A stretch of 64,000 bases of DNA from Microglena sp. YARC (GCA_022414725.1 CM039465.1:40500131-40564130), one strand, 5' to 3'; positions 11,016 to 22,303 are shown, numbered from the stretch's first letter. The notes: generated from the letters alone by a model not told the origin. Translations and numbers: made by a program.

Positions 11016-11716
11016 ATACCTACCTAGGAGGCCCGTACATAGAAACCCTAGCTATCCTCGCATACGCTGATCACCTCCACACCAGCCGCCGTAGAATTAG
11101 GGACGAGCACTACACAACTGGACACGGCCAGGGCAACTTCTCAGTCCCCCTGCTTAGCTCCTTCCTGCATCTACACCACCCCATTGTGGGCATCCTCACC
11201 CCGTTGTATAACCCCCCTTACACCCCTGCTCAGCTTCCCCTTCCTAACCATGGACACCGAGAGACATACCCCAAGGGCATCATGCCGGGCAGCACAAAGG
11301 AACAGATATTAGAGCGCCTCCACCCCCACCAGGCATGCATACTCAACTTCAGCACGGTATTTGGCCATGCAGCCACAATCAAACACTTCCAGGGTGAGTG
11401 GTACTTGATAGACTCTCTCAAACACCAACCCATTCTCCTGAACACCCCTCGTAAATGGGCGAGCATCCAGGGCCACACCTATACACTACAACCAGGACAA
11501 CCCAATGAAGCATGGCTAGATCACAACCCCATCAACCCTATGGAGGAGGACCTCCCGGAGGACCCCATGGAGGAGGACCAAGCCACCACCCCCACCCCCG
11601 CCGTACAAACAACCCAGACCACCCACCGCACCAATCTCCCATATTGGGGAACCCCAAATCGACTCCAACTGCCAAATACACTCCATCAACATTTACCTGG
11701 GGTACAAAGCTCTTGA
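10980..11716 (+). CDS. LINE copy 2: Josephin-like protease module A
   Basis: The frame open here carries CQSHAINTYLGG (Cys 10997). After 123 residues follows FGHAATIKHFQGEWYLIDS with His at 11366 and Asp at 11411, exactly 15 residues apart. Q-x4-C-x2-H-x2-N-x2-L followed by His and Asn/Asp 15 residues apart matches the Josephin (ataxin-3-like) cysteine-protease layout. The expected Gln sits one base out of frame, which suggests an indel. An acidic PMEEDLPED linker follows. The function (self-processing or deubiquitination) is inferred. Confidence 0.6.
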
Positions 11717-12908
11717 TCTTGACGAAATCCTAGACTTTTCTGTAAAATTAGACACTCATGTGCGCAACTATACGTGCCAACAATGGACCCTAGAAGGGCA
11801 CTATGACAGTCTCACTGGTACCTATTCTAGCAATCTTATGAATTTCTACCTTTCTTCCAACAAATCTCACCTTGGCCTCCTTACTAAGCACACCAACCCA
11901 AGATACATTCCCCACCATATTAGCCCCCACACAGAAATCGCAGGGACTTCACTGACCTACTCTGAAGGTATCATGCTGGGCAGCTCACAGATGCAGATCC
12001 TACAACGCATCCCTACCAACTGCTCTTGCTTCCTCCTACATTATCACTCTGGATATGGACATGCTAAGGCCATTAAGCAACTGGACGGTGAGTGGTGGGA
12101 TATGAACTCTGAAGGGCCCTATCCCCTGAAGCCTCCTGACTGGCAACATCTTCAAGGGCACATTTACACCCTTACAGACACATCTGGACTACCCTGCCCT
12201 CAACTTTTCCAGCCTGAAATTTACTATGAACCAAACAACCCAACTCAAACTATCATTATAGACCTACCTACCACTCTTACTCACAATGCTACCGACTCCT
12301 CAGACCAGATACTTCTTACAGACCAGATGAATCTTACAGACTCCTCACAACTTCAACAACTTCTCTCAGACCTTCCACACCCTACAGATCACATTCACCC
12401 TGCAGATCCTACAGAGCCCCCAGCTCCTACAGAAACTGTAGACCTTGTCTCTGATGATGAGGAGCCTCCCAAATCTAAGAAACCTAAAAGAACCTCTACC
12501 CGTTGCAACCCCACTTACCTCCACTCAAACTCTACACATAAATCACCGACCACCAAAAAAACACCCAGGGATACAACTCAACCTCCCAAGACTAACCTTC
12601 CTATCCCTACTAGACCTGCCATACCCGACAGCAACAAGATGCGCCAGAGCAGGATCTTTGGAGCAGAACCTCCTACCAAGAAACCTACTCCCCCCAGACT
12701 CACCACAAAAACCCTTCCAACGAAAAGAATTAAAATAACCCACACTACCTCATATCCTGTTCAACAGCAGCAAACTGCACTCTATCTCACTAACATTATC
12801 ACTTCCAACTGCAGAGGCATCTTCTCATCCTGGGAAACACTCTACGACCATATTCGAACTAATGAGCCAGACATTGCTATTCTCACCGAAACAAAAACTC
12901 ACCTCTAA
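11643..12908 (+). CDS. LINE copy 2: Josephin-like module B, linker and start of APE
   Basis: In this frame Gln 11655 and Cys 11670 (Q-x4-C) begin a third Cys box, CQIHSINIYLGY. The partner His is at 12060 and Asn at 12105, again 15 residues apart (GHAKAIKQLDGEWWDMN). A linker of about 180 residues follows, with DxSD-type repeats, an acidic run and a PKSKKPKR basic run that could be a nuclear signal. The frame then enters the APE domain (NIITSNCRGIFSSW) and stops at 12908 by frameshift. Protease and endonuclease are therefore in one polyprotein. Confidence 0.65.
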   Translation: MGEPQIDSNCQIHSINIYLGYKALDLDEILDFSVKLDTHVRNYTCQQWTLEGHYDSLTGTYSSNLMNFYLSSNKSHLGLLTKHTNPRYIPHHISPHTEIAGTSLTYSEGIMLGSSQMQILQRIPTNCSCFLLHYHSGYGHAKAIKQLDGEWWDMNSEGPYPLKPPDWQHLQGHIYTLTDTSGLPCPQLFQPEIYYEPNNPTQTIIIDLPTTLTHNATDSSDQILLTDQMNLTDSSQLQQLLSDLPHPTDHIHPADPTEPPAPTETVDLVSDDEEPPKSKKPKRTSTRCNPTYLHSNSTHKSPTTKKTPRDTTQPPKTNLPIPTRPAIPDSNKMRQSRIFGAEPPTKKPTPPRLTTKTLPTKRIKITHTTSYPVQQQQTALYLTNIITSNCRGIFSSWETLYDHIRTNEPDIAILTETKTHL

Positions 12909-13510
12909 CAACACAGGTATAATTAATATGATCAAACAAGACCTATCTGACTACCACTTTCATCACAGCAGCAAAACCATTAAGCAAGCTACCAATGCAG
13001 ACAACATTGTAACCCGCCTCAGCTGGAGTTATCACACTTATAAAAAAGACTCTTACTACACATCCAATTAAACATGAAGTCCCCACTGACATAGCTGGTC
13101 ATCTCACTCATCAAAACTATTAACAACACTACCCACATTTTAGGCGTCTACATGCCCTGCAATGACCCTGCCAAAAGAGCCCGAATTTATGAACACATTC
13201 ACTACATTATATCCCAAAACCCCTCTCATCACTATATTGCAGGGGGAGACTGGAATGCAGCCTACTACCTTACTGATAGAAGCAACACAATCAAGCACCT
13301 GGAGGACCAGCCCCACTATCAACACCTTAATAAATATCCAATTCACATTCAACCGTCACCACGTCCCCACACTTACTCAGACAACACTTCCTACAGTAGC
13401 AGGATAGATGACATCATTCTCATCAACCCCCCAACTGCAACCACGGTGACAGAAACTGCACACCAAATGGGAGACACACTGGACCACTTGACCCTGGAAC
13501 AACACATTAC
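12784..13510 (+). pseudogene. LINE copy 2: APE-type endonuclease, frame-broken
   Basis: The APE motifs are SNCRGIFSSW and PDIAILTETKTH (12806-12899), then two frame changes, then LGVYMPCND and AGGDWNAAYYL (13142-13270), SRIDDIIL (about 13400) and DHLTLEQH (about 13489-13510). The family nicks target DNA to prime reverse transcription. The last conserved part is continuous with the reverse transcriptase leader in the 13152-14309 frame. Confidence 0.8.
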
Positions 13511-15509
13511 CTCCTCTCTCTTCCCCCCTCCTAACCTTGACATACCACCTCACAATCCAACACCTCAACTGCAGCTTCCTCTCAAGCAACAAGACATGGC
13601 CAAAGCTAGAGAAGCCATCTCTAATCAATTTCTCCATCAATTCCAGCACAGCCACATTAACATAGATAAAGCCTGGAATATAGCACAAACTTTACTGGGA
13701 GAAGATAAAACATCTGCACACATTCAATCTATTAGACAAGAACTCAAAGCCACCATACCAGAAGACCTTAACAGCATGACAAATCATCTCATGGTCACTC
13801 TTCACCAAGCTCTCTCCATCATGACTGACACCTGCCCTACCAAGCCTAGTACACCAGGCACCTTCCTGCCAAGACAAACTGCCAAAACCTACAGAAGACT
13901 TAACTACCATATTAAACACATTAAAGCACTCCGAACAGCTTCCAACCACCTTGACCAACAACAATACATGGAACTTAGAAGCACACCTCACACGGCAGGC
14001 ACATACTCACCTACCACTCAAATTAAAATACAACAGCACTTTCAAAATTTACTCCTCTCTGACTATTGTCTCTCCTTAACTGCTGATATTAAACAAAGTA
14101 TTACAGAATTACGTCACATGCAGGTTGCACTCAAAGAGGAGAGAGCAACCGCCTCCATTAAGAAATTCCGACGCCGCCTCAGTACACAAGCACGACAAAC
14201 TCACAGGTATATTTCTCTCCTGAAAATCACACACACACACCCACTGCTCTACTGGACGCATCCACACACACACTCAGCACTAGCACCCAGGGTCTCCTGG
14301 AAGTTATGACTAAACATATGGGAAAACTCATGTCACCTCCCACTCCACCCATCTCAGATGACTATACACGACACGCCACCCCCCCTCCATGGGAAATACA
14401 CACAGACAAATACCACTTGGAAACTCCAGCCAACTCCATACAAAACACTGCCTCTCCCTACACCTTTCTCTCTCCTCCTCAACCATCTATGCTGACTGTA
14501 TTAGGAAACTCTCTACCAACAAAGCCACTGGCCCAGACGGCATACCTAATGAATTACTTATGTGCCTCCCACAGGAAATGCACCTCATCATACACAAACT
14601 CATGCAGCTAGTATGGATCCTGGGAGAAACACCAGACTGCTGGAAAACCTCACACACAGTCATGCTCTACAAAAAATCAGATCCTTGCTTACCTCAAAAC
14701 TACAGGCCAATAGGCCTTAACAATGCTGTAGCCAAACTCTGGACCTCCCTTGTTACTAACACTATTACTACCCTACTCTGAAACCAACCACATTCTTTAG
14801 CGCCTGCCAAGAAGGTTTCAGAAAAGACAAAAGTACCTATAGACAACTCTTGAACCTACTCCACAACATTGAGGACGCTGCCCTCTTCCACCAGGACCTC
14901 TATGCTGCCTACTTCGACTTTAGCTCTGCTTTTAACATGATTGATCACCAAAAAACTTCTCTGCATCATGCACAGCTTGGGTTACACCCACGACACTATA
15001 GACACTATTAAAGGAATCTACACAAACTCTACTACACATATTCTCCTTAACAATACACCTGGCTCCCCCATCCCCATCACTAGGGGCACCATCCAGGGGG
15101 ATACTCTCTCCCCCTACTCTTCATTATCTTTCTAGAACCCCTACACAGATGGCTCCGTTCTGGGGGACGAGGATACAGAGCAGCATCCCTACCCTCCAAA
15201 ACAGCAGATGAACACCACACCAGCAGCTTGGGGTATGCTGACGACACTGCTGTCCTAACCGGCAGCTCAGAGGTCCTTCGCATCCAATGTGGTAAAGTTC
15301 AAACTTTTAGCATCTGGTCGGGCATTCCTCTTAACGCCACCAAATGTGTGGTCAGTGGCATACTCCACAAATCACACCCCTCTCAACCTACTCACAACAA
15401 CACTCTCAAACAAAGGCTAGATAAAATTCCACTAGGAAACTCCTATGCTACCTACCAGCCGCCTGACCAAGCCTACAAATACTTGGGGTTCACATCTCAC
15501 TTACCTTAA
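13152..15509 (+). pseudogene. LINE copy 2: endonuclease end and reverse transcriptase
   Basis: Three open pieces cover the reverse transcriptase. The first (13152-14309) runs from the endonuclease end into a Gln/Lys-rich leader. The second (14389-14781) holds TNKATGPDGIPNELL and NYRPIGLNN. The pieces at 14895-15135 and 15228-15509 hold AYFDFSSAFNMIDH, TRGTIQGDTLSP and the catalytic YADD (15234-15245). Frameshifts lie near 14210, 14770, 14950, 15115 and 15485. The in-frame TAA near 15606 matches the one in copy 1. Confidence 0.87.
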
Positions 15510-15658
15510 ATTGGAAAACTCAACTCCACTCTACTATTGAAACCTTTCACAATAAAGGGCTGAGTATCCTCACCAAAGCTAAAAACAGGGCAACCCCCAC
15601 CCAATAAATACCCTTACGAATAATTTCACAATGTGTCAGAGCAGCTATTAAATACCCC

Positions 15659-17050
15659 ATGATAGTAGCTCCCTTCTCACTAACCGACATTCACGTCATT
15701 GACAAAGCAGTATTAAAAACAGTTAAACTCTGTTGCTCCCTTCCCAGATCTTTTCCGCCAAGAGCACTCCACCTCCCTAAAACAGAGGCAGGACTAGGGG
15801 TGCCCTCCCTACTCACTGAATACACCCAGATTACTGCAACAGCCCTCACCCAGTCCATGAACGACCAAGGTCACCTGGGAATCCTCACTAGAGCTCTCCT
15901 TAATAAATCAACTTCCACCATGACCACTCTAGATCCTCTCTCTCTATCCCGCAAGCAACTTAAGTATATGTCCCTAGCCCGCCAGCTGGAAATTATTAAA
16001 AAATCTGACACAACAATTTCTTGGAATGACACAGAACTTCTTGACAAACTTAACATACACTCTCTTCCTCTCCCTCCACAGGCAATCCCTGTATCACTCA
16101 TGACTCCATTCCATGACCTGGCCATCTATTCATACCATGACCTGGTCACCCCCATGGGAACTCACCTTGTCAGCACTACAGATCTCTCTCTTATCACCTT
16201 ACACAAAGTTACTAAACACCACAAACGGTCCCTGAACCGCCTCACCGCTCACCTCTCCTCCCTCCAAACTGTCGCCTCCCCAATACACTCTGACCCACTT
16301 CCCCTCTCACACCGACAACTTGCGCCCGGTTACGCAATTGCGCAGAACACAACCGATAACGTTAAATCTCCTGCTTCTATTGAACCCTCCACCCCACCCA
16401 CCCAGCGTTACCAACCTCACGCCACTGTTACTGACGCAGACTACGAGGCGGATTCCATTGGGGACCTGGAAGGAAAACAATGGTGGGCGTGGCCCACGCA
16501 GACCGAAGGCAGTCACGCGCACCAAGCATGGGGCTGCCCCAGCAGTGATGCCACCTGGGCAGCACGCCACTACTTGTGCAAATCCTGGATCCGTCACTCC
16601 TCCACCTCTAAATTTTACCGTGCATATAGAATAACTCCCACCTCACACCCTGACAGGATCCGCGAGGCCATGACATCCCCCGACAGCAGCGCACCTGCAC
16701 CACCGGCGCGCCTGCTCCACCTTACCTACGGATCCCAATACAAAGCCCTGCACATCACGAGCTGGCGGGGCAAGCGCTCCTACAACGACGACAAACTAGT
16801 CACTTCCACTGTTGTCCACGTTCAATGGGCCCCAACCATCATGCACAACGAACATATCAACTCCTACACACACATGGGATACAGCATCCACCACAGCACA
16901 TCTCTTACCTCCACTAACTCCACCATACATTGGAAACCCCAATCTCACAATGCGTCTCACCTTGTTGAACTTTTGGGACAACCAGCATACGACCAATTAA
17001 CCCACACTTTTAAAAACTACTCCCCCATTAACCACACACCTCAACCCTAG
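15659..17050 (+). CDS. LINE copy 2: connection region after reverse transcriptase
   Basis: This 463-residue open stretch begins in the thumb-like region (PMIVAPFSLTDIHVID, LPRSFPPRALHLPKTEAGLG) and continues through sequence with no recognised domain. The LPKTEAGLGVPSL block resembles the conserved segment after the thumb in many LINE polyproteins. The frame ends at 17050 by a 1-nt insertion compared with copy 1. Confidence 0.65.
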   Translation: MIVAPFSLTDIHVIDKAVLKTVKLCCSLPRSFPPRALHLPKTEAGLGVPSLLTEYTQITATALTQSMNDQGHLGILTRALLNKSTSTMTTLDPLSLSRKQLKYMSLARQLEIIKKSDTTISWNDTELLDKLNIHSLPLPPQAIPVSLMTPFHDLAIYSYHDLVTPMGTHLVSTTDLSLITLHKVTKHHKRSLNRLTAHLSSLQTVASPIHSDPLPLSHRQLAPGYAIAQNTTDNVKSPASIEPSTPPTQRYQPHATVTDADYEADSIGDLEGKQWWAWPTQTEGSHAHQAWGCPSSDATWAARHYLCKSWIRHSSTSKFYRAYRITPTSHPDRIREAMTSPDSSAPAPPARLLHLTYGSQYKALHITSWRGKRSYNDDKLVTSTVVHVQWAPTIMHNEHINSYTHMGYSIHHSTSLTSTNSTIHWKPQSHNASHLVELLGQPAYDQLTHTFKNYSPINHTPQP

Positions 17051-17642
17051 GAAGGACACCCACCTTACTAACCTTCAACAACAAGGCCAATGGGCCACCT
17101 CCCCAGGATTTAATGCTGACAACCACAACCTTGTTCACAAACTTCTGAAAATTGACACACACGACAGGCACCCAGACTGGGACATTCAACCACCCTCAGC
17201 CTACATTATACAAACAGGCATCCTCACCACTCTGGATGACCAATCCACACACACACACACCAACGTTTCATATCTTTATAACCCCACTGGTCACTGTCTT
17301 GGGCACATTCCCAACGACAGACTAACCTCTCTCAAACAAAACTATGACCACTTCAAAAATCACCACCCTACCAAATGGAACCAACTGACCCAAGGAGGAA
17401 CATACCACACTGACTTAGCTGCCCTCTTCACCAGATACAGAGCTGCTCCTGCTGCTACCAACACTCTTTCTCCTTTTCTCTACCAAGCAGCAGCAGCTGC
17501 TCTGGGCATTACTCACCATCGTACTTCTAACCCCCTTAGCTACGACCAAAGCCTCACCAGCTTCTCTTCTACCAGCCCTGCTGATCAGCTCTTTGGCTCC
17601 AACCAAGACCCCTTTCTTACCATCTGGACTGGGGGCTCACTG

Positions 17643-18446
17643 GTGGACATTCCTAACTCCACGACACAAGCACACCAAGCTCTAAGGTGGGCCCTAGCCA
17701 GTGCTGACCATGCTGAAAATACTCTCAGCCCTACCTGCACCCTGATGCTCCTCCCTGACGACCTTGCTGCCCCTTACAAAACCCTCCTCCACCACTCCTG
17801 GATTCACTATATTGACTCCAGACCGCAGTCTGAATTTTATACTACCTCTGAAATTTGGCTTGGCAGCAAATCCCACACTCCACCCTCCACCCACAAACTA
17901 CACCTCATCCTTATATGCAACCCCCACAGCCAAGATACCTATTTTCCTAAACTCCCAGATTTTATTGACCAATGGACATACTACATGCAAAGCCTCTCCT
18001 CATCCTGGGAGCCCTCTACTATCACTCCACCTCCCACTCTTACCTTCTCTGACATTGTCATTACTTACCCCCGGAAACTCAAATCTCTTGCCAAAAATCC
18101 TTGGCAAACTCCACTCCACCAACACCCTCCTCCCTCTCTTCTTACCACTACTCACCCTTGTCTTCACCTAGCTACCCCCTCCTCAGGCCTCCAGGTCTAC
18201 ACAGATGGTAGCCTAATAAAAGGTAAACCAGGGCACCCTAGTAAAATAGGTGCTGCAGTATATGTCCCGGCTGCAGGACAAAGCTACACCATCAACCCTG
18301 GGGGAATAGGGGCCACCAAAACTAACAACAGGGCAGAACTGGTAGCCATCCACCAAGCCCTTCTCAACATTGACTACGACAAATCCCTTACACTCCATAC
18401 AGACAGCCTCTGCTCTCTTCAACTTATTAAAAAAATGATTTCATGA
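17643..18446 (+). CDS. LINE copy 2: RNase H domain, main part
   Basis: This 267-residue open stretch holds YTDGSLIKG (Asp, about 18197), NNRAELVAIHQAL (Glu, about 18335) and LHTDSLCSLQLI (Asp, about 18398), the first three catalytic acids of RNase H. One extra T at about 18440 stops the frame. The C-terminal GNDRAD element follows in another frame near 18571. Confidence 0.85.
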   Translation: MDIPNSTTQAHQALRWALASADHAENTLSPTCTLMLLPDDLAAPYKTLLHHSWIHYIDSRPQSEFYTTSEIWLGSKSHTPPSTHKLHLILICNPHSQDTYFPKLPDFIDQWTYYMQSLSSSWEPSTITPPPTLTFSDIVITYPRKLKSLAKNPWQTPLHQHPPPSLLTTTHPCLHLATPSSGLQVYTDGSLIKGKPGHPSKIGAAVYVPAAGQSYTINPGGIGATKTNNRAELVAIHQALLNIDYDKSLTLHTDSLCSLQLIKKMIS

Positions 18447-19648
18447 CCCTACCACAACAACCCGTTCCATTCATACTGAACTTCTGCAATCAATTCAAAA
18501 ACACCTCATTCAACGCATCCTGCATGGCTCACACACCACTCTTTGTAAAGTCCGTTCCCACACAGGTATCCTTGGAAATGACAGGGCAGACATTCTGGCA
18601 CGCAAGGCAGCTGAGTACCCTGCCTCCACCAATTTTACTGACAACACTGGGGAAATCCCCGCCACAATGTCTACTGGCCCACAGTTCAACCTCCTCGCAC
18701 ACCCATGGGAGATATTCCCCCACGCATCCTAGCACCTAACCTTACACAAGGTATCACCTCTAACCTGCCCACTAGCTGCCACCTTGGCCAACACCCTCTT
18801 AAAGGGATTTATGCAACCACCTGGCTGATAACACTCCCCACCAACTTCCTCATGCAAGTAACAAATTTTGGACCTCAACCCTTATCCAACATAAAACTAA
18901 ATTCCACATCCTTAAAGCCCGCTGGGGTAGACTGTGGAACCGTAAACTTGCATTCCGCTGGAAACTCCCTTATATTACAAGCACTCACCCACCCACGAAC
19001 TCCCTATGCCCCATTTGCCACACCTGTGAGGACGGAGCGGGCCACATCCTGGCGGGCTGCACACACCGGACTTTCAAGGGGCTCTATATCAAGAGACATG
19101 ACGCCGCAGTGCGACTCATCCACAAGGCCATTTGCACCGGAGCCCTGGGATCCCGCAGAATGATCATGGACGCTGGCAAGGAAGAGGACCTCCCCAGGGG
19201 GGTCCTGGGCAAACGTCTCCCTGACTGGTTACGCCCCTCCACTATTACTGTAGCGGACTGGAAGAGAATGAGACCTGATCTTGCCGTCCTACCTGACATA
19301 GACTCTCCTACCTGTATGTCTGATAAAGAACTCTGGGTTCTTGAGCTTGGATACTGCTCTGATACCAACCATGCTACTAAGTTTATCACTAAACACGCCC
19401 AGCATGTTGAATTAGTAAATGGCCTTAGATCGGCTGGATACCTCGTTCACTATGAAGTTATCACCGTTGGAACAACTGGTACTATTCCAACCTCTTTTTT
19501 GACTTCTATGACCACTCTTGGACTTCAGAGATCATGTGCCCTCAAACTGGCGGACACAGTCCACTCCCACACCATCACTAGCTTTCAGAGTATTTTACAG
19601 TGCAGACGTTTTATGGAAGCACACCCCGGGTCGATACCCGGGGACTAG
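18443..19648 (+). pseudogene. LINE copy 2: RNase H end, CCHC knuckle and RLE
   Basis: RNase H ends with VRSHTGILGNDRADI-type residues (about 18550-18600). After two frame changes the knuckle C-x2-C-x8-H-x4-C is at about 19007-19060. The RLE-like block is open from 19109 to 19648: WKRMRPDLAVLPD (about 19260-19298), ELWVLELGYCSD (about 19330-19365), KFITKHAQHVEL and VGTTGTIPTSF (about 19466-19500). The same region is continuous in copy 1 (7244-8392). Having both APE and RLE in one element is unusual and is the reason for comparing it with Dualen. Confidence 0.75.
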
Positions 19649-19906
19649 CACACAGACCGTCCCCCCTCTCAGGTTTTGTCTTGCCAGCTGCATTGTGTCG
19701 GTGCTTCCTATCAGCTTGAAATCACTCCGGTAGAGTGGACAGTAGATTAAAGCAGCGGAACAGACGCACCAATCTATACACGGAGACAAGGATAACGTTA
19801 CAGACACAGGAGACCCATAAAGGGGCACCTGTGGTGAAAGGAGGCGGTAGACAGGAACCTAACAGGGTACAGATCAGACCGGAGACGTAGGTGACAGGAA
19901 GCTGCC

Positions 19907-19932
19907 ACTGAGTCATCTCAAGATGACTCAGT
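19907..19932 (+). other. Perfect 12-bp hairpin in LINE copy 2 3' UTR
   Basis: The arms 19907-19918 and 19921-19932 are fully complementary around a 2-nt loop. It is identical to 8718-8743. Confidence 0.75.
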
Positions 19933-20239
19933 CCCACGGGAAGCTGGCTCAGGAGAGCCGATAGTTCTAAGGGAGTACATAAGTAGTCACCAAGTCATAA
20001 AACGCGTGAGAGCACCGCTATACATGCTGATACTTCCCAACCGGGGTGAAAACCCCCCGTATTAAGCTGCACTGGCATGATGTGGTTACGGTGCCTGCCG
20101 GTCAGGCATCGGTGGTAATTCTTTTTACTGAGATGGCCCTACGGTGACTATAGCTAGCTCCGGCTTACGCTATGGTGTCCTTAACTTCACGTCCTGTGAG
20201 TAACGGTTCTACACGGATGTAACAATTTCAATTTCAATT

Positions 20240-20286
20240 GAAGATAAAGTTAGGAAGTTGCACCAGCACTTCCTAACTTTATCTTC
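20240..20286 (+). other. Perfect 19-bp hairpin in LINE copy 2 3' UTR
   Basis: The arms 20240-20258 and 20268-20286 pair fully around a 9-nt loop. It is identical to 9051-9097. Confidence 0.85.
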
Positions 20287-20530
20287 AATGATATACAGCA
20301 CCAGCACCAGCACCACCAATGAAGCAAATGACTTAGTGAATTCGAGAAAGCTCCAATCCACCTAAGTGCTAATGAAGCAAAGGACTGAATTGGAGGCAAC
20401 TGATCGGCTATGAACCGACACAGCTGCTGACCCAGGTAAAGGAAGATGGCGCAAGGTAGAGCGCACCTACGAAGTTATGTACAGGGGTAGCCAAGTAGGC
20501 TGACGGAACTTGCCGAACCTCAAGGTGAAG

Positions 20531-20663
20531 CCTGGAATACCATTTTTTGCAACCCCCTGTGGGCGCAGCAAGCAATTTTTGCGCTTTTTGCACTACACAG
20601 CGCAGTTTTGTGTTTATCAAGTGCGCTAAAGCGCTGGCCAATTAGGTCAATGGAAGTACCCTG
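20531..20663 (-). mobile_element. hAT-like MITE segment in LINE copy 2 3' UTR
   Basis: This is the counterpart of 9342-9474, at the identical position in the element, with one C/T difference near 20643. Confidence 0.6.
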
Positions 20664-21285
20664 CTCGACACTACACTGCTTCCATCGGGAGGGAATGTAG
20701 TCCGCATGTTGTTGGATGCCCCATAGCATAGTGCCCGTGGCTACATTCGTGGAGGGAAACCTTGGGCAAACACGCTTACTGCTTTGCTTGAACGCAATGA
20801 AGCAGTGTCAGATTTTCTGCGTCTGGAAATGATTAGAAGACGATTCATTAAATTGAATTCTAATTTATGAACTACCATGCAAAAGGTGGCCGACTTATGG
20901 AGTTCTAGGTTGGCAAAGACGCGTAGTGCTAGGCTGCCGAAGATGCCGAAGTCGTTGAGCAGCCAAATTGCTGTCTGGATCCATCAGGGATTTTTATTTC
21001 CGCTATATATAGGGAGCGTTATTTTGTACCCCGTTTTAGCGGAATTATCGCTATAAAAATTTATAAAAAAGGCTTTTTTTGCCCTCAATGGCCCTAAAAA
21101 GCTACAGAAAGCCACAGAAAACACTGAAACGCTGTCCCTGGAGGAGGCCTATAACCATACAGCTAGAAGAAACCCACTTTCATATTTGAAAAAAAAACTG
21201 GGAGCCATGTAACCAAGTTCAAGTTGTATAGAGTTTTAGGTTGCCTGAACGTGGCGGGTCGACCTATCAGGAGAAAAGGTAATTA

Positions 21286-21445
21286 GAAAGCCTGGTGGGG
21301 CCGGGTGGGGCGTGGTATTGTGGGAGCCCCGTCTTACGACGGTGGAGAACGGGAACGAACACTAAAGCGCACCCGTAGGGATTCGAACCCCGTACATTCA
21401 TCGTTCAACGAGCTCAACCATTGAACCATTGGTCGAAACGGGATC
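21286..21445 (-). mobile_element. tRNA-derived SINE, copy 1
   Basis: On the minus strand a tRNA-like head carries an A-box-like GGTTCAATGGTTGAGC and the B box GGGGTTCGAATCCC (about 21386-21401). A body ending in CCCCACCAGGC follows. It abuts the 3' end of LINE copy 2. Related copies are at 22097, 26135, 56173, 59467 and 62339. Confidence 0.7.
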
Positions 21446-21481
21446 TATCAGGACATACCTCTGCTATGGAGAGGTATGAGT

Positions 21482-21534
21482 ACCGAACGGCAATATGATG
21501 TTATATGATGCCAGTTGTCTGACTAGGCTAAAGT
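21482..21534 (-). mobile_element. ATCATATGAT-family MITE, 3' fragment
   Basis: The reverse complement reads GTAACTTTAGCCTAGTCAGAC, then an ATCATAT-rich stretch and TGCCGTTCGGTA, matching the 3' third of the MITEs at 24419 and 41246. The rest is missing. Confidence 0.6.
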
Positions 21535-22096
21535 TACCTAGTCAGGACAGCAGCACAGCCTGCCGACCATCCAATTGTATAACAGGAAGCACGAGGGTTT
21601 TGAAGGCACCCTGAGCAAAGAATAACATCATGTTGATGAAGCCTTCTGCTTTGATGCGAATTGTCTATGTTATGATAATAAAGCTCTGGCTGTATGGTGT
21701 AGTGTTACCTGGCATCAATCTGACGGTTCTTCAGTTCGAGCCCTGGCCATGTTCATAAATTCCAGACTTGCCGCCTTGTACAACGAAAATGCACCACACT
21801 TTTGAGTATCTGCTTTGATGTGCATTGTTTACCGGTATGTTATGAGTCTTAAAAAAACGGTATAATCCGTATAGTTGCCTCCCTGTTTTCCGTGAGTATC
21901 CCGTTAGTATCCAACGCGGGGAATTGGAATTGGAAGACGGTGAGCACTAAGCAGCAAAGACTTGGCTGAAAACCTTGTACTAATCCGATCCCATTCATTG
22001 CACTTATTGCAACTCTCATGGCGTAGCAGGTTTTTCAAGCCACTGTTTAAATTGCTAGTTAATCGAAAAACATGTAACAAACTAACTAGACCAATA
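21535..22096. other. Intergenic stretch, no gene seen
   Basis: No coding sequence or clear repeat is supported. A weak tRNA-like B box (AGTTCGAGCCC near 21737) may be a relic of another SINE. Confidence 0.5.
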
Positions 22097-22303
22097 GTAA
22101 TGATACCACCTGGTGGGGATTGGTATTCAGGGAGCCTCGACTTACAGCGGTAGGTAACAGGCTGCTACTTTATCTGGACGAAGCCGCCACGGCGGTTGAC
22201 AGCAACCGCGAGCACATAGGCGCACCCGTGAGGATTCGAACCTGGCACCTTCGTCGTTCAAGGAGCTCTGCTACTGAGCCATTCGTTGAGCGGGGATATC
22301 CAG
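22097..22303 (-). mobile_element. tRNA-derived SINE, copy 2
   Basis: This is a nearly complete copy. Its minus-strand head has GGCTCAGTAGCAGAGCTCC and the B box GGTTCGAATCC (about 22231-22243). The body ends CCCCACCAGGTGGTATCATT at 22097, the family's usual 3' end. Confidence 0.75.

Larger units (their letters stand above)
10096..21284 (+). mobile_element. Non-LTR retrotransposon, copy 2 (apparently full length)
   Basis: This 11,189-bp unit starts immediately after the 3' end of copy 1 and ends at 21284 with the same terminal string. It is the only copy here that shows the 5' part of the element: Pro-rich repeats with Cys boxes (10600-11000), two paired protease modules, APE, reverse transcriptase, RNase H, CCHC knuckle and RLE, then a 1.6-kb 3' UTR. 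The frame is interrupted by about ten 1-nt shifts, most at positions where copy 1 differs. No target-site duplication or poly(A) is evident. The unit length is long for a LINE. Confidence 0.92.
19649..21284 (+). other. LINE copy 2: 3' untranslated region
   Basis: This matches the 3' UTR of copy 1 almost base for base; the few substitutions include C/T near 20643 and A/G near 21126. It carries hairpins at 19625-19644, 19907-19932 and 20240-20286, and the embedded MITE segment 20531-20663. It contains no supported gene. Confidence 0.8.

Noticed and set aside
21683..21772. A plus-strand tRNA or SINE head with AGTTCGAGCCC
   Set aside because: Only the B-box-like word is convincing; no cloverleaf can be drawn and no SINE body follows.
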